Below are positions 25,931 through 35,972 of a DNA stretch of 48,936 bases, piece by piece. Source of the DNA: Betaproteobacteria bacterium (GTDB taxonomy: Bacteria; Pseudomonadota; Gammaproteobacteria; Burkholderiales; Burkholderiaceae_C); NCBI GenBank assembly GCA_947448675.1, contig CANFOR010000001.1, forward strand, positions 1-48,936, in the 5' to 3' direction. Under the pieces are notes generated by a model. It searched no databases. It saw only the letters and a program-made list of their open reading frames with translations, and was not told the DNA's origin. The translations under genes were made by a program, and so were the position numbers. Every line of letters starts with the position of its first letter. The stretch's first letter is position 1.

Positions 25931-27511
25931 ATGAAAAACCTTCGTTTAACCTCTACCAGCACCATCACCACACGCCGCCGCATCTTGCACAGCACGGTAG
26001 CCGGTGCAACCATGCTCTGCATGGGCTTGCTCAGTGGCACCACCGCTCTGGCGCAAGGCGCAAAAGTGCTCACCGTGGGCGGCCCGATTGCGCCGCTCAG
26101 CATGGACCCGGCCCTGAGCGGCAATGGCCGTGCGGGTTTGTTTTTGTCACCCGCCTACGAGCCTTTGATTCGTACTTTGGCCGACGGCAAATTTGCCCCT
26201 GGCTTGGCCATCGCCTGGTCGCTCTCGGCTGACAGCAAAGAGGCCATGTTCACTATTCGGCAAGACGCCAAGTTCAGCGACGGCGAGCCCGTGACGGCCG
26301 AAGCGGTTAAAAAATCTATTGAATACTGGCGCGCTAAAAAAGGCGGGCCCTTTACCGCCAACTTGGCCACCGTGACCAGCATCGACGTGGTCGACAAAAC
26401 CAAAGTGCGCATTCGCGTCTCAGCACCCCAACCCAATTTGCTCAACCTGTTTGACGCGTATTGGAACGTGGGCGACATCATCAGCCCCAAGGGCGTGGAC
26501 GCACCCGAACAATTGGCCAACAAAACCTTTGGCGCAGGGCCCTACAAACTCGACAATGCGGCCACCATCACGGGCAAGTCTTACACCTATGTGCCCAACG
26601 AACATTACTACGACAAGTCGCGCATCAAGTGGGACAAAGTCGTTATCAGCGTGTTTGAAGACCAAAACTCGGCCATCTCGGCTGTCAAGGCCGGACAAGT
26701 GAAGTTTTTGGTGAGCGACCCATTCACCGCCAACCAAAATTCTAAAAACCTGCCCAGCGACGTGCAAATTATTTCCAACCCTGCAGGTTGGAGCGGCCTG
26801 ATTTTGATGGACCGTGACGGCCAGGTGCAACCCGAGCTGAAAGACGTGCGCGTGCGCCAAGCCATAAACTACGCGCTCGACCGCAAGCTGCTGAGCAGCG
26901 CCCTGTTTGGCCAGTTTGGCGAGCCGCTGACCCAGCTGCAAGGCAAGGGCTTTGGTGGCAATGACCCCAAGCTCGAAGAGCGCTACACCTACAACCCGGC
27001 CAAGGCCAAGCAGCTGCTGGCTGCGGCGGGCTACAAAGACGGTTTTGATTTAAAAATTGCCTACGTCAATAACACCTTGAGTGTTTTTCAAACCCAGGCG
27101 CTGGCAGGGCAATTGAAGAAAGTCGGCATCAACGTCAAGCCCACCGAGTTGGCCAATTTTGGGGCCATGCTGGCCGGTATGCGCGCCAAAACCATCTCGG
27201 GTTTGGTGTTCAACAGCAACTTTGGCGTGCCCAATTTGGCGCGCTTTCAAACCCTGGACCCCAAAGGCAATTTGAACTTCTACGGCAGTGAAGACGCCGA
27301 GCTGAGCAAGCTGGTTGCTGAGGCTGCTGGCCTGCCCGCCGACAAGGCCAACGCCAGTTGGCAAAAGGTCTACGGTCGTGCGGTCGAGCTGGCTTGGTTC
27401 GCCCCTGTGGCGGCGACCCACGTGGTGTACTTTGCGTCCAAGTCGGTCAAAGCGCCCAAGGCTGGGCAGTCGTTTGTGATCGACCTGATCGACGTGGTTC
27501 CCGCGCAATAA
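25931..27511 (+). CDS. Periplasmic substrate-binding protein, family 5 (SBP_bac_5)
   Basis: 526-residue binding protein of the peptide/opine/nickel class, about 480 residues when mature. The export signal has a Thr-Arg-Arg-Arg n-region (TTRRRILHSTVAG) and cleavage after ALA at about residue 37; the arginine pair could make it Tat-dependent. Family motifs: LSMDPAL, YEPLIRTLADGKFAPGLAIAWSLS, and DVRVRQAINYALDRKLL. A strong AGGAGA site precedes the ATG. It sits after the ATPases with a 95-base gap. The ligand is unknown; the neighbouring hydrolase suggests an ester or amide compound rather than simple peptides. Confidence 0.92.
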   Translation: MKNLRLTSTSTITTRRRILHSTVAGATMLCMGLLSGTTALAQGAKVLTVGGPIAPLSMDPALSGNGRAGLFLSPAYEPLIRTLADGKFAPGLAIAWSLSADSKEAMFTIRQDAKFSDGEPVTAEAVKKSIEYWRAKKGGPFTANLATVTSIDVVDKTKVRIRVSAPQPNLLNLFDAYWNVGDIISPKGVDAPEQLANKTFGAGPYKLDNAATITGKSYTYVPNEHYYDKSRIKWDKVVISVFEDQNSAISAVKAGQVKFLVSDPFTANQNSKNLPSDVQIISNPAGWSGLILMDRDGQVQPELKDVRVRQAINYALDRKLLSSALFGQFGEPLTQLQGKGFGGNDPKLEERYTYNPAKAKQLLAAAGYKDGFDLKIAYVNNTLSVFQTQALAGQLKKVGINVKPTELANFGAMLAGMRAKTISGLVFNSNFGVPNLARFQTLDPKGNLNFYGSEDAELSKLVAEAAGLPADKANASWQKVYGRAVELAWFAPVAATHVVYFASKSVKAPKAGQSFVIDLIDVVPAQ

Positions 27512-27528
27512 ATCCAAGGCTACACAAC

Positions 27529-28443
27529 ATGATCGAAGCGATTGAAAAAACCCCGCTCGACCCGGCCATTGCGCAGATGGAATTGCGCTGGAAGGAGTCG
27601 GGCATCCCCGGCCTGTATGACGGTGGCAATGGCCCGGTGAGCCGCGAGCGCGCCGACAATGTGCGCGCCCTGCTCTACCCCAAACCCAAGCTAACCACAG
27701 GGCGCATCGAACGCTATGAAATTAAGAGCACCGATGGCACAACCATAGCGCTTCGCGGCTACTTTCCTGCAGCGGGCGAGAGCGTGGGCACAGTGGTGGT
27801 GTTCCATGGCGGCGGTTGGATGGTGGGCAGCATTGACTCGCACGAAGCCCATGCGATTCGTTTGGCCAACCGCGCCGGGGTGGTGGTGCTGAGCGTCGAA
27901 TACCGCTTAGCCCCCGAGCACCGCTTTCCCAAGGCCGTAGAAGACGCGATGGCCGCCGTGCGCTGGGCCGCGCAAAACCTGGGCAGTCTGGACGGAAGCA
28001 ACCAACCCTTGGCCGTGAGTGGCGACAGCGCCGGAGGCAACTTAGCGGCCGTGTGTGCCGTGCTGTGCCGCGATGAAGGCATTGCCCTGGCTGCGCAGCT
28101 CTTGGTCTACCCCGCTACCAACCTGGCGGGCCGGGCTGGCCCTGAGCAACTCTACTTGGGCGACAACGCAGAAAGTGTGGCACGCGACCCACGCGCCTCG
28201 CCCTTGCTCACGCCCTCGTTGGCAGGCGTAGCGCCGGCCATCATTGGCGTGGGTGCACACGACTTTTTGTACCAAGACAACCTGGCCTATGCACAAGCAT
28301 TGGAGCGCGCCGGTGTGCCCATTGCACTGATGCAATGGCCCAACCTGAACCACGGTTTTTGCAGCTTTACTGCCATCTCGCCCGCCAGTGAGGCGGCGGC
28401 CAACGCCTTGTACGAGGCCTTGGGCAAGTTGTTGCGCTCGTGA
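27529..28443 (+). CDS. Alpha/beta hydrolase fold-3 (HSL-family esterase)
   Basis: 304-residue serine hydrolase of the hormone-sensitive-lipase family. Oxyanion motif HGGGW at 93-97, YRLAPEHRFP just after, nucleophile Ser167 in GDSAGGN, acid Asp in VGAHDFLYQDN (about 249) and His in NLNHGF (about 278). No signal peptide, so cytoplasmic. Start chosen 17 bases after the binding-protein stop; the open frame reaching further back lies inside that gene. Position in the operon suggests it cleaves the imported compound. Confidence 0.9.
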   Translation: MIEAIEKTPLDPAIAQMELRWKESGIPGLYDGGNGPVSRERADNVRALLYPKPKLTTGRIERYEIKSTDGTTIALRGYFPAAGESVGTVVVFHGGGWMVGSIDSHEAHAIRLANRAGVVVLSVEYRLAPEHRFPKAVEDAMAAVRWAAQNLGSLDGSNQPLAVSGDSAGGNLAAVCAVLCRDEGIALAAQLLVYPATNLAGRAGPEQLYLGDNAESVARDPRASPLLTPSLAGVAPAIIGVGAHDFLYQDNLAYAQALERAGVPIALMQWPNLNHGFCSFTAISPASEAAANALYEALGKLLRS

Positions 28444-29078
28444 GCATTGCGCCGTCACCCCGCATGGAACCGGTCGCGCTCGACATCCTCAAAGTGGCGC
28501 TCAGCGAGTTTGCCAACTTTGGTTTGGCGGGCGCGCGGGTCGATGCCATTGTGGCCCGCACGCAGACCAGCAAGCGCATGGTCTACTACCATTTTGGTAG
28601 CAAAGAAGGTTTGTACAAAGCTGTGCTCGAGTATGCCTACCGCGCCGTGCGCGAGCCCGGGCCGTTTGCCATTCCCCATGGCACAGCGCCCTTGCAAGCC
28701 ATTGGCCTCTTGGCTGCGCAGGCCTTTGACAGCTTTTGTGCCCAGCCCGATTTTGTACGCCTGACCCTGCAAGAAAACCTGCAAGGCGCGCCCTACCTGC
28801 GGGCCTCGCCCGAGATCGTGCAGCTCAATCACGCGGGCTTGGCGGGCCTAGAACACATCGTACATGCGGGCCAAGCCGACGGCACGCTGCGCCCCGAGCT
28901 GCGCGCCATAGACGTGTACATCAACTTTGTCGGCCTGTGCTCGTACCATATCTCGGCGCGCAACAGCTACCAAGCCGTGTTTGGCGTAGACCTCGCCGAG
29001 CCCGCGCAAGCCCAGGCACGCCGCGCCGCTATTGTCGATACACTGATTCGCTATGTCCGAGCTGACCCACACCCTTGA
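28440..29078 (+). CDS. TetR-family transcriptional regulator (GTG start)
   Basis: 212 residues. The N-terminal helix-turn-helix spans about residues 12-60, with ALSEFANFGLAGARVDAIVARTQTSKRMVYYHFGSKEGLYKAVL fitting the TetR pattern (first part quoted; YYHFGSKEGLY is the hallmark end). The C-terminal ligand domain is divergent. The GTG overlaps the hydrolase stop as GTGA and the 3' end overlaps the DUF3237 gene by 26 bases. The likely target is the palindrome 22155-22172 ahead of the operon. Confidence 0.92.
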   Translation: MSIAPSPRMEPVALDILKVALSEFANFGLAGARVDAIVARTQTSKRMVYYHFGSKEGLYKAVLEYAYRAVREPGPFAIPHGTAPLQAIGLLAAQAFDSFCAQPDFVRLTLQENLQGAPYLRASPEIVQLNHAGLAGLEHIVHAGQADGTLRPELRAIDVYINFVGLCSYHISARNSYQAVFGVDLAEPAQAQARRAAIVDTLIRYVRADPHP

Positions 29079-29550
29079 AGCCGCCGCCACCTTGGCCGCA
29101 CCTATTGCCGTCGCCCTGCCCGCTACCTGCTTGGCCTGGCAAGCCGTGGTGCGCATCGGCGTCAGGGCCGACATGGGCCAATCGCCCCTGGGGCAGCGCT
29201 ACCTCATCCCCATCACCGGCGGCGTATTTTGGGGTGCAGGCGATTTTGCCAATTTGCGTGGCCAAGTGCTCGGCGGCGGTGCCGACCGCCAGCTCCACCG
29301 CACCGACGGCGTGCGCGAACTCGACGCCCTGTATGAAATGCAAACCGACAGCGGTGAGCTGCTCAGTATCCGCAACCGCGTGCTGATCGACGACACGCCC
29401 GGCACCGTGCGCTACGCGCTGTCGCACATCCAAGTCACCGCGCCGCAAGGCACTTGGGATTTGCTAAATCGGCGAATTTTTGTGGGGACACTGCACCCAC
29501 TGGCGGCGCAACACGGGGCGGTGTTGGTGCGGGCGTATCTGTTGGGTTGA
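29053..29550 (+). CDS. DUF3237 family protein
   Basis: 165 residues of a small beta-barrel family without an assigned reaction. The family-like core is PLGQRYLIPITGGVFWGAG then LRGQVLGGGADRQLHRTDGV. The ending YLLG also fits. No signal peptide or membrane segment. Its start lies inside the TetR gene, so the two are translationally coupled. DUF3237 proteins often sit in catabolic clusters; a role in processing the imported compound is inference only. Confidence 0.85.
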   Translation: MSELTHTLEAAATLAAPIAVALPATCLAWQAVVRIGVRADMGQSPLGQRYLIPITGGVFWGAGDFANLRGQVLGGGADRQLHRTDGVRELDALYEMQTDSGELLSIRNRVLIDDTPGTVRYALSHIQVTAPQGTWDLLNRRIFVGTLHPLAAQHGAVLVRAYLLG

Positions 29551-29567
29551 AGTACTGCGCAGCTTGC

Positions 29568-29616
29568 AGTAGCTATAAAAATTATAGCGCTATACGCATA
29601 TTTCATGCGCTATAGC
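29568..29616 (+). repeat. Dispersed two-hairpin repeat, copy D (between DUF3237 gene and vapC)
   Basis: Hairpin 1 is a perfect 7-bp stem GCTATAA/TTATAGC (29572-29588). Hairpin 2 is CGCAT/ATGCG with loop ATTTC (29595-29609), extended by outer GCTATA/TATAGC pairing with one bulged base. It lacks the CCTTGCAG tail. It sits between convergent genes and may act as a bidirectional terminator, although no T-run follows. Confidence 0.7.
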
Positions 29617-29621
29617 AGTCA

Positions 29622-30029
29622 CTAAAGCACCCAGTCTTCAATCTTTAACTCCGGCACGCGCTTGAAATGCTTGGTGTTGTGGGTGACCAAGGGCAGGCCC
29701 AGCACCAAGGCATGGGCGGCAATTTGGGTGTCCATCACGCCAATGGCTTGGCCACTTTGTTGCAGCTGGGCAGCAAGTTCACCATAGCGGTCAGCGGCCT
29801 CTAGCGTCCAGGGGAAAACCGTTAGCTCATTGAGCAGCAAATCCACTGTGCGGCGGCGCTTGTCGTCGGCTTGCAGCAGCGTCAAACCGAAGCGCGTTTC
29901 GGCGCGGGTGATAGCCGAGATGGCGAGCTCTTGCTTTTTCAGCGCGGAGAGCATGCGCTTTTGCAAGGTCTCTGAACTGTTGCGCACAAAGTAACCCAAG
30001 ATGTTGGTATCTGCCAGGTAGCGGATCAC
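29622..30029 (-). CDS. vapC: PIN-domain toxin VapC (GTG start)
   Basis: 135-residue ribonuclease toxin. PIN acidic residues are visible: Asp7 in LADTNI, Glu44 in ITRAETRFG, Asp100 in VMDTQIAAHAL, and the closing THNTKHF. The start is the GTG that overlaps the vapB stop (GTGA), giving the normal VapC length and N-terminus; the longer open frame upstream runs through vapB in another frame. Targets of VapC enzymes are usually tRNA or rRNA; this one is unknown. Confidence 0.9.
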   Translation of the reverse strand: MIRYLADTNILGYFVRNSSETLQKRMLSALKKQELAISAITRAETRFGLTLLQADDKRRRTVDLLLNELTVFPWTLEAADRYGELAAQLQQSGQAIGVMDTQIAAHALVLGLPLVTHNTKHFKRVPELKIEDWVL

Positions 30030-30388
30030 ACGCGGCCTCGGCTTTTTAGGGGGATTTTTACAAGGCCCTTGGCAGAGGTTTTTGCCTTGCGTGTGGGTGG
30101 GCTTTGACCAGGGGTGTCGGCCCAGTCGGCAAAGGGCTGGCTCGGCAGCGGGTTTTGGCGGTTGGCCTCTGACAAAAAGCCCTCTGGCAAAGGGATTTCT
30201 GCAATGGCAGCCATCAATATGTCCAACCGCCGCTTGCGCAAGGCCTCGCTGTCCTTGGGCTTGAGCGTGATCTCGCCGGTGGCGTCGTTGCGGGCGATCC
30301 ACATTTCTTCCACATCGACGCGAAAGGCCTTGGGCAAGCGAATCGCTTGGCTGTGGCCGTTGGCAAATACTTTGGCGGTGGCTAGCAT
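30026..30388 (-). CDS. vapB: Antitoxin VapB with long C-terminal tail
   Basis: 120-residue antitoxin. Residues 1-45 form an AbrB/SpoVT-like swapped-hairpin DNA-binding domain (ATAKVFANGHSQAIRLPKAF). The toxin-binding helix and FADW segment follow to about 90. The last 30 residues are Lys/Pro-rich and extend beyond the roughly 75-80 residues of common VapB proteins. I prefer the ATG with GGAG eight bases upstream over an ATG four codons earlier. It overlaps vapC as GTGA. Confidence 0.87.
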   Translation of the reverse strand: MLATAKVFANGHSQAIRLPKAFRVDVEEMWIARNDATGEITLKPKDSEALRKRRLDILMAAIAEIPLPEGFLSEANRQNPLPSQPFADWADTPGQSPPTRKAKTSAKGLVKIPLKSRGRV

Positions 30389-30402
30389 ACTGCACTCCAT
30401 GC

Positions 30403-30426
30403 AACGTAACTATGAAAACGTAGCTA
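30403..30426. promoter_or_regulatory. Paired direct repeats upstream of vapBC
   Basis: AACGTAACTA and AACGTAGCTA, 9/10 identical and spaced 14 bases start to start, lie 15-38 bases before the vapB ATG. They could be the autoregulatory operator of the VapB/VapC complex. The rest of the 30389-30489 gap shows no other signal. Confidence 0.35.
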
Positions 30427-30489
30427 CTTTAGCACCAAACGGCCTACACTTTGCGCAGCCTTGCACTGCTTTGCGCTGCCTTCGCCTGC

Positions 30490-31779
30490 CTAATACGTTT
30501 CCAAATGCAGCCTGCCCTGCTGCTTGAGCGCGCTACCAATCGCAGCCCAGTTCAAGCCTGCTTGCTCGGCAGCGTTTTGCAGGGCGAGCAGCACGCCTTC
30601 TTCCATGCTTTTGAGGCCGCAGACGTAGAAGTAGCTGTTGGGGTCTTGCAGCAAAACGGCCAGCTCTGCGGCACGTTCGCGCATGGCGTCTTGCACGTAG
30701 CGCTTGGGCTGGCCGGGGGTGCGCGAGTAGACGAAGGTGGTGTCGATAAAGTCGGTGGGCAGCTTTTGCAGGGGGCCAAAGTAGGGCAGCTCGGCTTGGC
30801 TGCGCGCGCCGAAGAAGAGCATGAGTTTGCCGCTGTCGGCGGTGGTGTGCACAGCGCCGTTGCTGATACTGGCCTGGGCTTTGGCGCGCAAGCGCCTGCG
30901 CCACTCAGTCATGGCGCGCATGGGTGCGCTACCGGTTCCAGTGCAGATCATCACCACATGCGAGCCGGGGTGGTTGGGCATTAAAAAGCTGCTGCCAAAG
31001 GGGCCGATCACCTGCACCACGTCGCCCACTTGCAGGTCGCACAAGTAGTTGCTGGCCACGCCACGCAGCGGACGGCCCTGAGGGTCTTCGAGCACGCGCT
31101 TGACGGTGAGCGAGAGGTTGTTGTAGCCGGGCCGCTCACCATTGCGCGGGCTTGCCACCGAATACTGGCGCGCGTGATGGGCGCGGCCTTGGGCGTCTAC
31201 GCCCGGCGGCACGATGCCAATCGACTGGCCCTCTAACACCGGAAAAGGCAGCGAGCCAAAGTCGAGCACGATATGGTGGGTGTCGTAGTCGGTGCCGACC
31301 TGGGTGACGCGTACATTGCCGCTCACTGTGGCGCTGATGGTTTTGCTCGCCGCCTTGGGGCCGTACAGGTTGGTGTAGGGATGGGCCGCAGACCAGGGCG
31401 GCTGCGTGGAACCAAAGGCATTTGACCCTGAAATGCTCGTGGATTGTGCTTCGGTAGCTATATTTTCTGTAGCATTTGCTTCGGGTGTAGGCAGCGCGTC
31501 GAGCGGCAATTGGGCGGGCAGCTCGTCCCACTTGAGCTGCTCTTCAATGCTGTAGGCCTGGGCGCGCGGCACCATGCGCCAGTTGTCGATCGAGCCCGTA
31601 GGGCAGGGCGAGATGCAGTCCATGCAGCCATTGCAGACGTCAGCCTTGACCACGTAATTGAGCGCGTCGTGCGTAATGGCGCCCACGGGGCAAGTGGCCT
31701 CGCAAGTGTTGCAGCGGATGCAGATTTCAGGGTCGATCAAATGCTGCTTGAGCACAGCCGATGGCACAGACGCGTTCAT
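30490..31779 (-). CDS. boxA: Benzoyl-CoA 2,3-epoxidase reductase subunit
   Basis: Passes electrons from NADPH to BoxB for epoxidation of benzoyl-CoA. 429 residues. Two 4Fe-4S ferredoxin clusters have cysteines at 20, 23, 26, 30 and 49, 52, 55, 59. A Ser/Thr/Ala-rich linker runs from about 90 to 135. A ferredoxin-NADP reductase domain follows (RQYSVASP for FAD, CTGTGSAPMRAM for NADPH, C-terminal YFYVCGLKSMEEG). It lies five bases after boxB. The linker contains a half copy of the dispersed repeat. Confidence 0.95.
   Translation of the reverse strand: MNASVPSAVLKQHLIDPEICIRCNTCEATCPVGAITHDALNYVVKADVCNGCMDCISPCPTGSIDNWRMVPRAQAYSIEEQLKWDELPAQLPLDALPTPEANATENIATEAQSTSISGSNAFGSTQPPWSAAHPYTNLYGPKAASKTISATVSGNVRVTQVGTDYDTHHIVLDFGSLPFPVLEGQSIGIVPPGVDAQGRAHHARQYSVASPRNGERPGYNNLSLTVKRVLEDPQGRPLRGVASNYLCDLQVGDVVQVIGPFGSSFLMPNHPGSHVVMICTGTGSAPMRAMTEWRRRLRAKAQASISNGAVHTTADSGKLMLFFGARSQAELPYFGPLQKLPTDFIDTTFVYSRTPGQPKRYVQDAMRERAAELAVLLQDPNSYFYVCGLKSMEEGVLLALQNAAEQAGLNWAAIGSALKQQGRLHLETY
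31455..31474 (-). repeat. Half-length dispersed repeat inside boxA
   Basis: On the minus strand GCTACAGAAAATATAGC resembles hairpin 1 of the dispersed repeat. It encodes about residues 102-108 in the linker between the ferredoxin and reductase domains, without breaking the frame. Short, so chance is possible. Confidence 0.35.
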
Positions 31780-31784
31780 GGTGT

Positions 31785-33212
31785 TCAGTTAAAGCGGACG
31801 TATTCAAAGTCTACCGGATTGCGGTTGATGCCCATGGCGGGGGGCGCAATCCAGTTGGCAAATTTGCCGGGCTCGACGCAGCGGCCCATCAGGCTGGCTA
31901 CGTAGGCGCGGTCGTCTGGGCTGGGCAACCATTTGTCGGCGTTGGCGGCCCATTCCACGGCGCTGACCACGCGGCCGTCAGGCGAGACCTTAACGCCTGC
32001 CAGCGCGCCGATGTTGCGGTTAAAAGCTTTGTGCGGCACGCTCAGGCGGTGCGCAAAACCAGCCTTTTCGATCACCTTGTTCCAGCGGTTGACACCGGCC
32101 ACCGAGTCGGTGATGAAGTCGTCACGCAGCACCTCGTTCAAAGCGTTGAGCATGGGCACTTCTTTTTCCACCAACTGCCCGCCCTGCACTTCGAGCACCT
32201 TGTAGTGCAGGCCTTTGAGGATGTGGTCGTCCACGCGCTTGCCTTCTTCGTAGCGGGCCTTCAAGCCCGAGCTATAGAAGGTAGCGGCATTGCTGGACTG
32301 GTCGGCACCAAACAGGTCGATGGTGACGCTGTAGTGGAAGTTGATGTAGCGCTGCAGCGTGGGCAGATCGATCACGCCGGCGGCACGCAAGCGGCCCACG
32401 TCGTCGGTTTGGAGTTCGTTCATGGCCGCCACGGTGCGCTGGATGACGCGCGACACGCCAGACTCGCCGACAAACATGTGGTGCGCCTCTTCGGTGAGCA
32501 TGAATTTGGTGGTGCGCGCCAGCGGGTCAAAAGCGCTTTCAGACAACGCGGCGAGTTGGAACTTGCCGTCGCGGTCGGTGAAATAGGTGAACATAAAAAA
32601 CGACAACCAATCGGGTGTTTTTTCGTTAAAAGCACCCAAGATGCGCGGGTTGTTTTCGTCACCGCTGCGGCGCTCGAGCAGAGCGTCGGCCTCTTCGCGG
32701 CCGTCACGGCCAAAGTGGCGGTGCAACAGGTAGACCATGGCCCACAGGTGGCGGCCTTCTTCGACGTTGATCTGGAACAGGTTGCGCAGGTCGTACATGC
32801 TGGGCGCGGTAAGGCCCAGGTGGCGCTGCTGCTCGACCGACGCTGGCTCGGTGTCGCCTTGGGTGACGATGATGCGGCGCAGGTTGGCGCGGTGCTCGCC
32901 GGGCACGTCTTGCCAGACCTTCTCACCCTTGTGATCGCCAAAAGCCACCTCGCGGTCGGCCGAGCCGGGGTTTAAGAAAATGCCCCAACGGTAGTCGCGC
33001 ATTTTGACCGCGCTAAATTGCGCCCAGCCTTGCGGGTCTACGCTCACTGCGGTGCGCAGGTAGACCTCGTAGTCGGTCGAACCCTCGGGGCCGACGTCGT
33101 CCCACCAGTTGATGAAGTTGGGCTGCCAGCCCTCAAGCGCGCGCTGCAAAGTGCGGTCTTCGCTGAGGTTGACGTTGTTGTGGATTTTTTCGCTGTAGTT
33201 GATGGTGGACAT
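31785..33212 (-). CDS. boxB: Benzoyl-CoA 2,3-epoxidase oxygenase subunit
   Basis: Di-iron oxygenase that converts benzoyl-CoA to its 2,3-epoxide using O2 and BoxA electrons. 475 residues, the family length. Iron-ligand motifs appear as EEGRHLW (about 151-157) and EEAHHMF (about 241-247). MSTINYSEKI and the internal WWDDVGPEG are typical of the family. An AGGAG site precedes the ATG. Lies between boxC (42 bases away) and boxA in the usual C-B-A order. Confidence 0.96.
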   Translation of the reverse strand: MSTINYSEKIHNNVNLSEDRTLQRALEGWQPNFINWWDDVGPEGSTDYEVYLRTAVSVDPQGWAQFSAVKMRDYRWGIFLNPGSADREVAFGDHKGEKVWQDVPGEHRANLRRIIVTQGDTEPASVEQQRHLGLTAPSMYDLRNLFQINVEEGRHLWAMVYLLHRHFGRDGREEADALLERRSGDENNPRILGAFNEKTPDWLSFFMFTYFTDRDGKFQLAALSESAFDPLARTTKFMLTEEAHHMFVGESGVSRVIQRTVAAMNELQTDDVGRLRAAGVIDLPTLQRYINFHYSVTIDLFGADQSSNAATFYSSGLKARYEEGKRVDDHILKGLHYKVLEVQGGQLVEKEVPMLNALNEVLRDDFITDSVAGVNRWNKVIEKAGFAHRLSVPHKAFNRNIGALAGVKVSPDGRVVSAVEWAANADKWLPSPDDRAYVASLMGRCVEPGKFANWIAPPAMGINRNPVDFEYVRFN

Positions 33213-33254
33213 AGAAAACTCCTGAATGAAATGGGGGTTTGCGGTGCTCGGCGC

Positions 33255-34928
<1,674 letters not shown>

Positions 34929-34963
34929 AATCGTCTCCTTGCGGTGGTATGGCGGATCAATTG

Positions 34964-35001
34964 TGCAACATAGTGCACGGCATAAAATGCATCATAATGC
35001 A
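34964..35001. promoter_or_regulatory. Two TGCA-N6-TGCA repeats: likely BoxR operators of boxCBA
   Basis: TGCA at 34964 and 34974, and at 34988 and 34998; both pairs have exactly six bases between. BzdR/BoxR regulators are known to bind TGCA direct repeats of this type within longer palindromes. Here one pair overlaps the -10 box and the other covers the expected start and downstream region, which fits repression in the absence of benzoyl-CoA. Confidence 0.75.
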
Positions 35002-35019
35002 TATTTCATGGATTGGCAA
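34991..35019 (-). promoter_or_regulatory. Likely boxCBA promoter
   Basis: On the minus strand TTGCCA and TATGAT are separated by 17 bases. Initiation would be near 34984, leaving a leader of about 55 bases before the boxC TTG. The -10 is embedded in a TGCA-N6-TGCA operator. Confidence 0.65.
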
Positions 35020-35036
35020 GTGGCTTTTGCAGCGCC

Positions 35037-35954
35037 TCAATCTGCCCGGGCCTCGCGCACCAAGGCCAATAGATGGGCAAAATTTTCGGCCACGCTTTTT
35101 CCAGAAGTGTCGAGGCTGATTTCAGCCTTGCCGTACATGGGCGCGCGGCTGACCAGAATGCGTTTGAGGTCCTCCAAGGCCTCTCGGTTGCCCGCCATGG
35201 GTCGCATATCACCTTGGGTGAGCACCCTTTGCATGTGCTCGCCAGGTGTCGCACTGAGCCACACGGTGAGGCAATTTGAGAGCAAAAATTTAAAGGTTGA
35301 CGGATCCGAGACGATGCCACCGGGGGTGGCGATCACCAGGTCGGCATGTTCGCGCACCAGCTCTTCTAAAGCACGTTTTTCATAGCGCCTGTAGGCCGCT
35401 TGGCCAAGCAGGTTTTGGATTTCAGACACCGAGCAGCCGGCCACGCGCTCGATCTCGCGGGTCAGCTCAAAAAACGGCAGTTCTAGCTCTTGGGCCAGTA
35501 GCTGGCCCAAGCTCGATTTGCCCGCACCGCGCAAACCGATCAAAGCAATTTTGCGGTGCCGCTCGGCAGGTGTACCGGCTTCGCCAAACAGGTCTGCCAA
35601 GCCCCTGCGCGCGCGGTTTAACTCGGCCTCGGACTTGCCTTGCAGCAGGGCCAGAATGAGCATTTTTTCGGGCGAAGTTTGAGCCTCGTCACTGAGCAAG
35701 TCGGCAAGGGGGCAGTCCAGCGCCTTGGCCACTTGCGACAAAACCACAATCGACGCATTGCCCACGCCGAGCTCCAAATTGGCCAAATGCCGCTCCGACA
35801 CCAAAGAACTGCTAGCCAAGGCTTTGCGCGTCATGCCCTTGCGGGCACGCACCATGCGCACACGCTCACCCAATGCCAGCAACAGAGGCGTTCGATCGGC
35901 CTGCAAAAGTTTGGCGGCGGCATCGGCAACTGGCTTATTCAATAGGGCATTCAT
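35037..35954 (-). CDS. boxR: Benzoate-pathway regulator BoxR/BzdR type (HTH plus shikimate-kinase fold)
   Basis: 305-residue transcription factor. An N-terminal XRE-type helix-turn-helix spans about 29-87 (RKALASSSLVSERHLANLELG). A linker follows, and from about 136 a shikimate-kinase-like domain with P-loop GLRGAGKSS (140-148) serves, in characterised BzdR/BoxR proteins, as the benzoyl-CoA sensor rather than as a kinase. It lies 108 bases ahead of boxC in the same direction and is divergent from the ligase gene. No Shine-Dalgarno is evident before its ATG. Nearby TGCA repeats are its probable targets. Confidence 0.93.
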   Translation of the reverse strand: MNALLNKPVADAAAKLLQADRTPLLLALGERVRMVRARKGMTRKALASSSLVSERHLANLELGVGNASIVVLSQVAKALDCPLADLLSDEAQTSPEKMLILALLQGKSEAELNRARRGLADLFGEAGTPAERHRKIALIGLRGAGKSSLGQLLAQELELPFFELTREIERVAGCSVSEIQNLLGQAAYRRYEKRALEELVREHADLVIATPGGIVSDPSTFKFLLSNCLTVWLSATPGEHMQRVLTQGDMRPMAGNREALEDLKRILVSRAPMYGKAEISLDTSGKSVAENFAHLLALVREARAD

Positions 35955-35972
35955 AGTGATGGAGGAGTTTAA

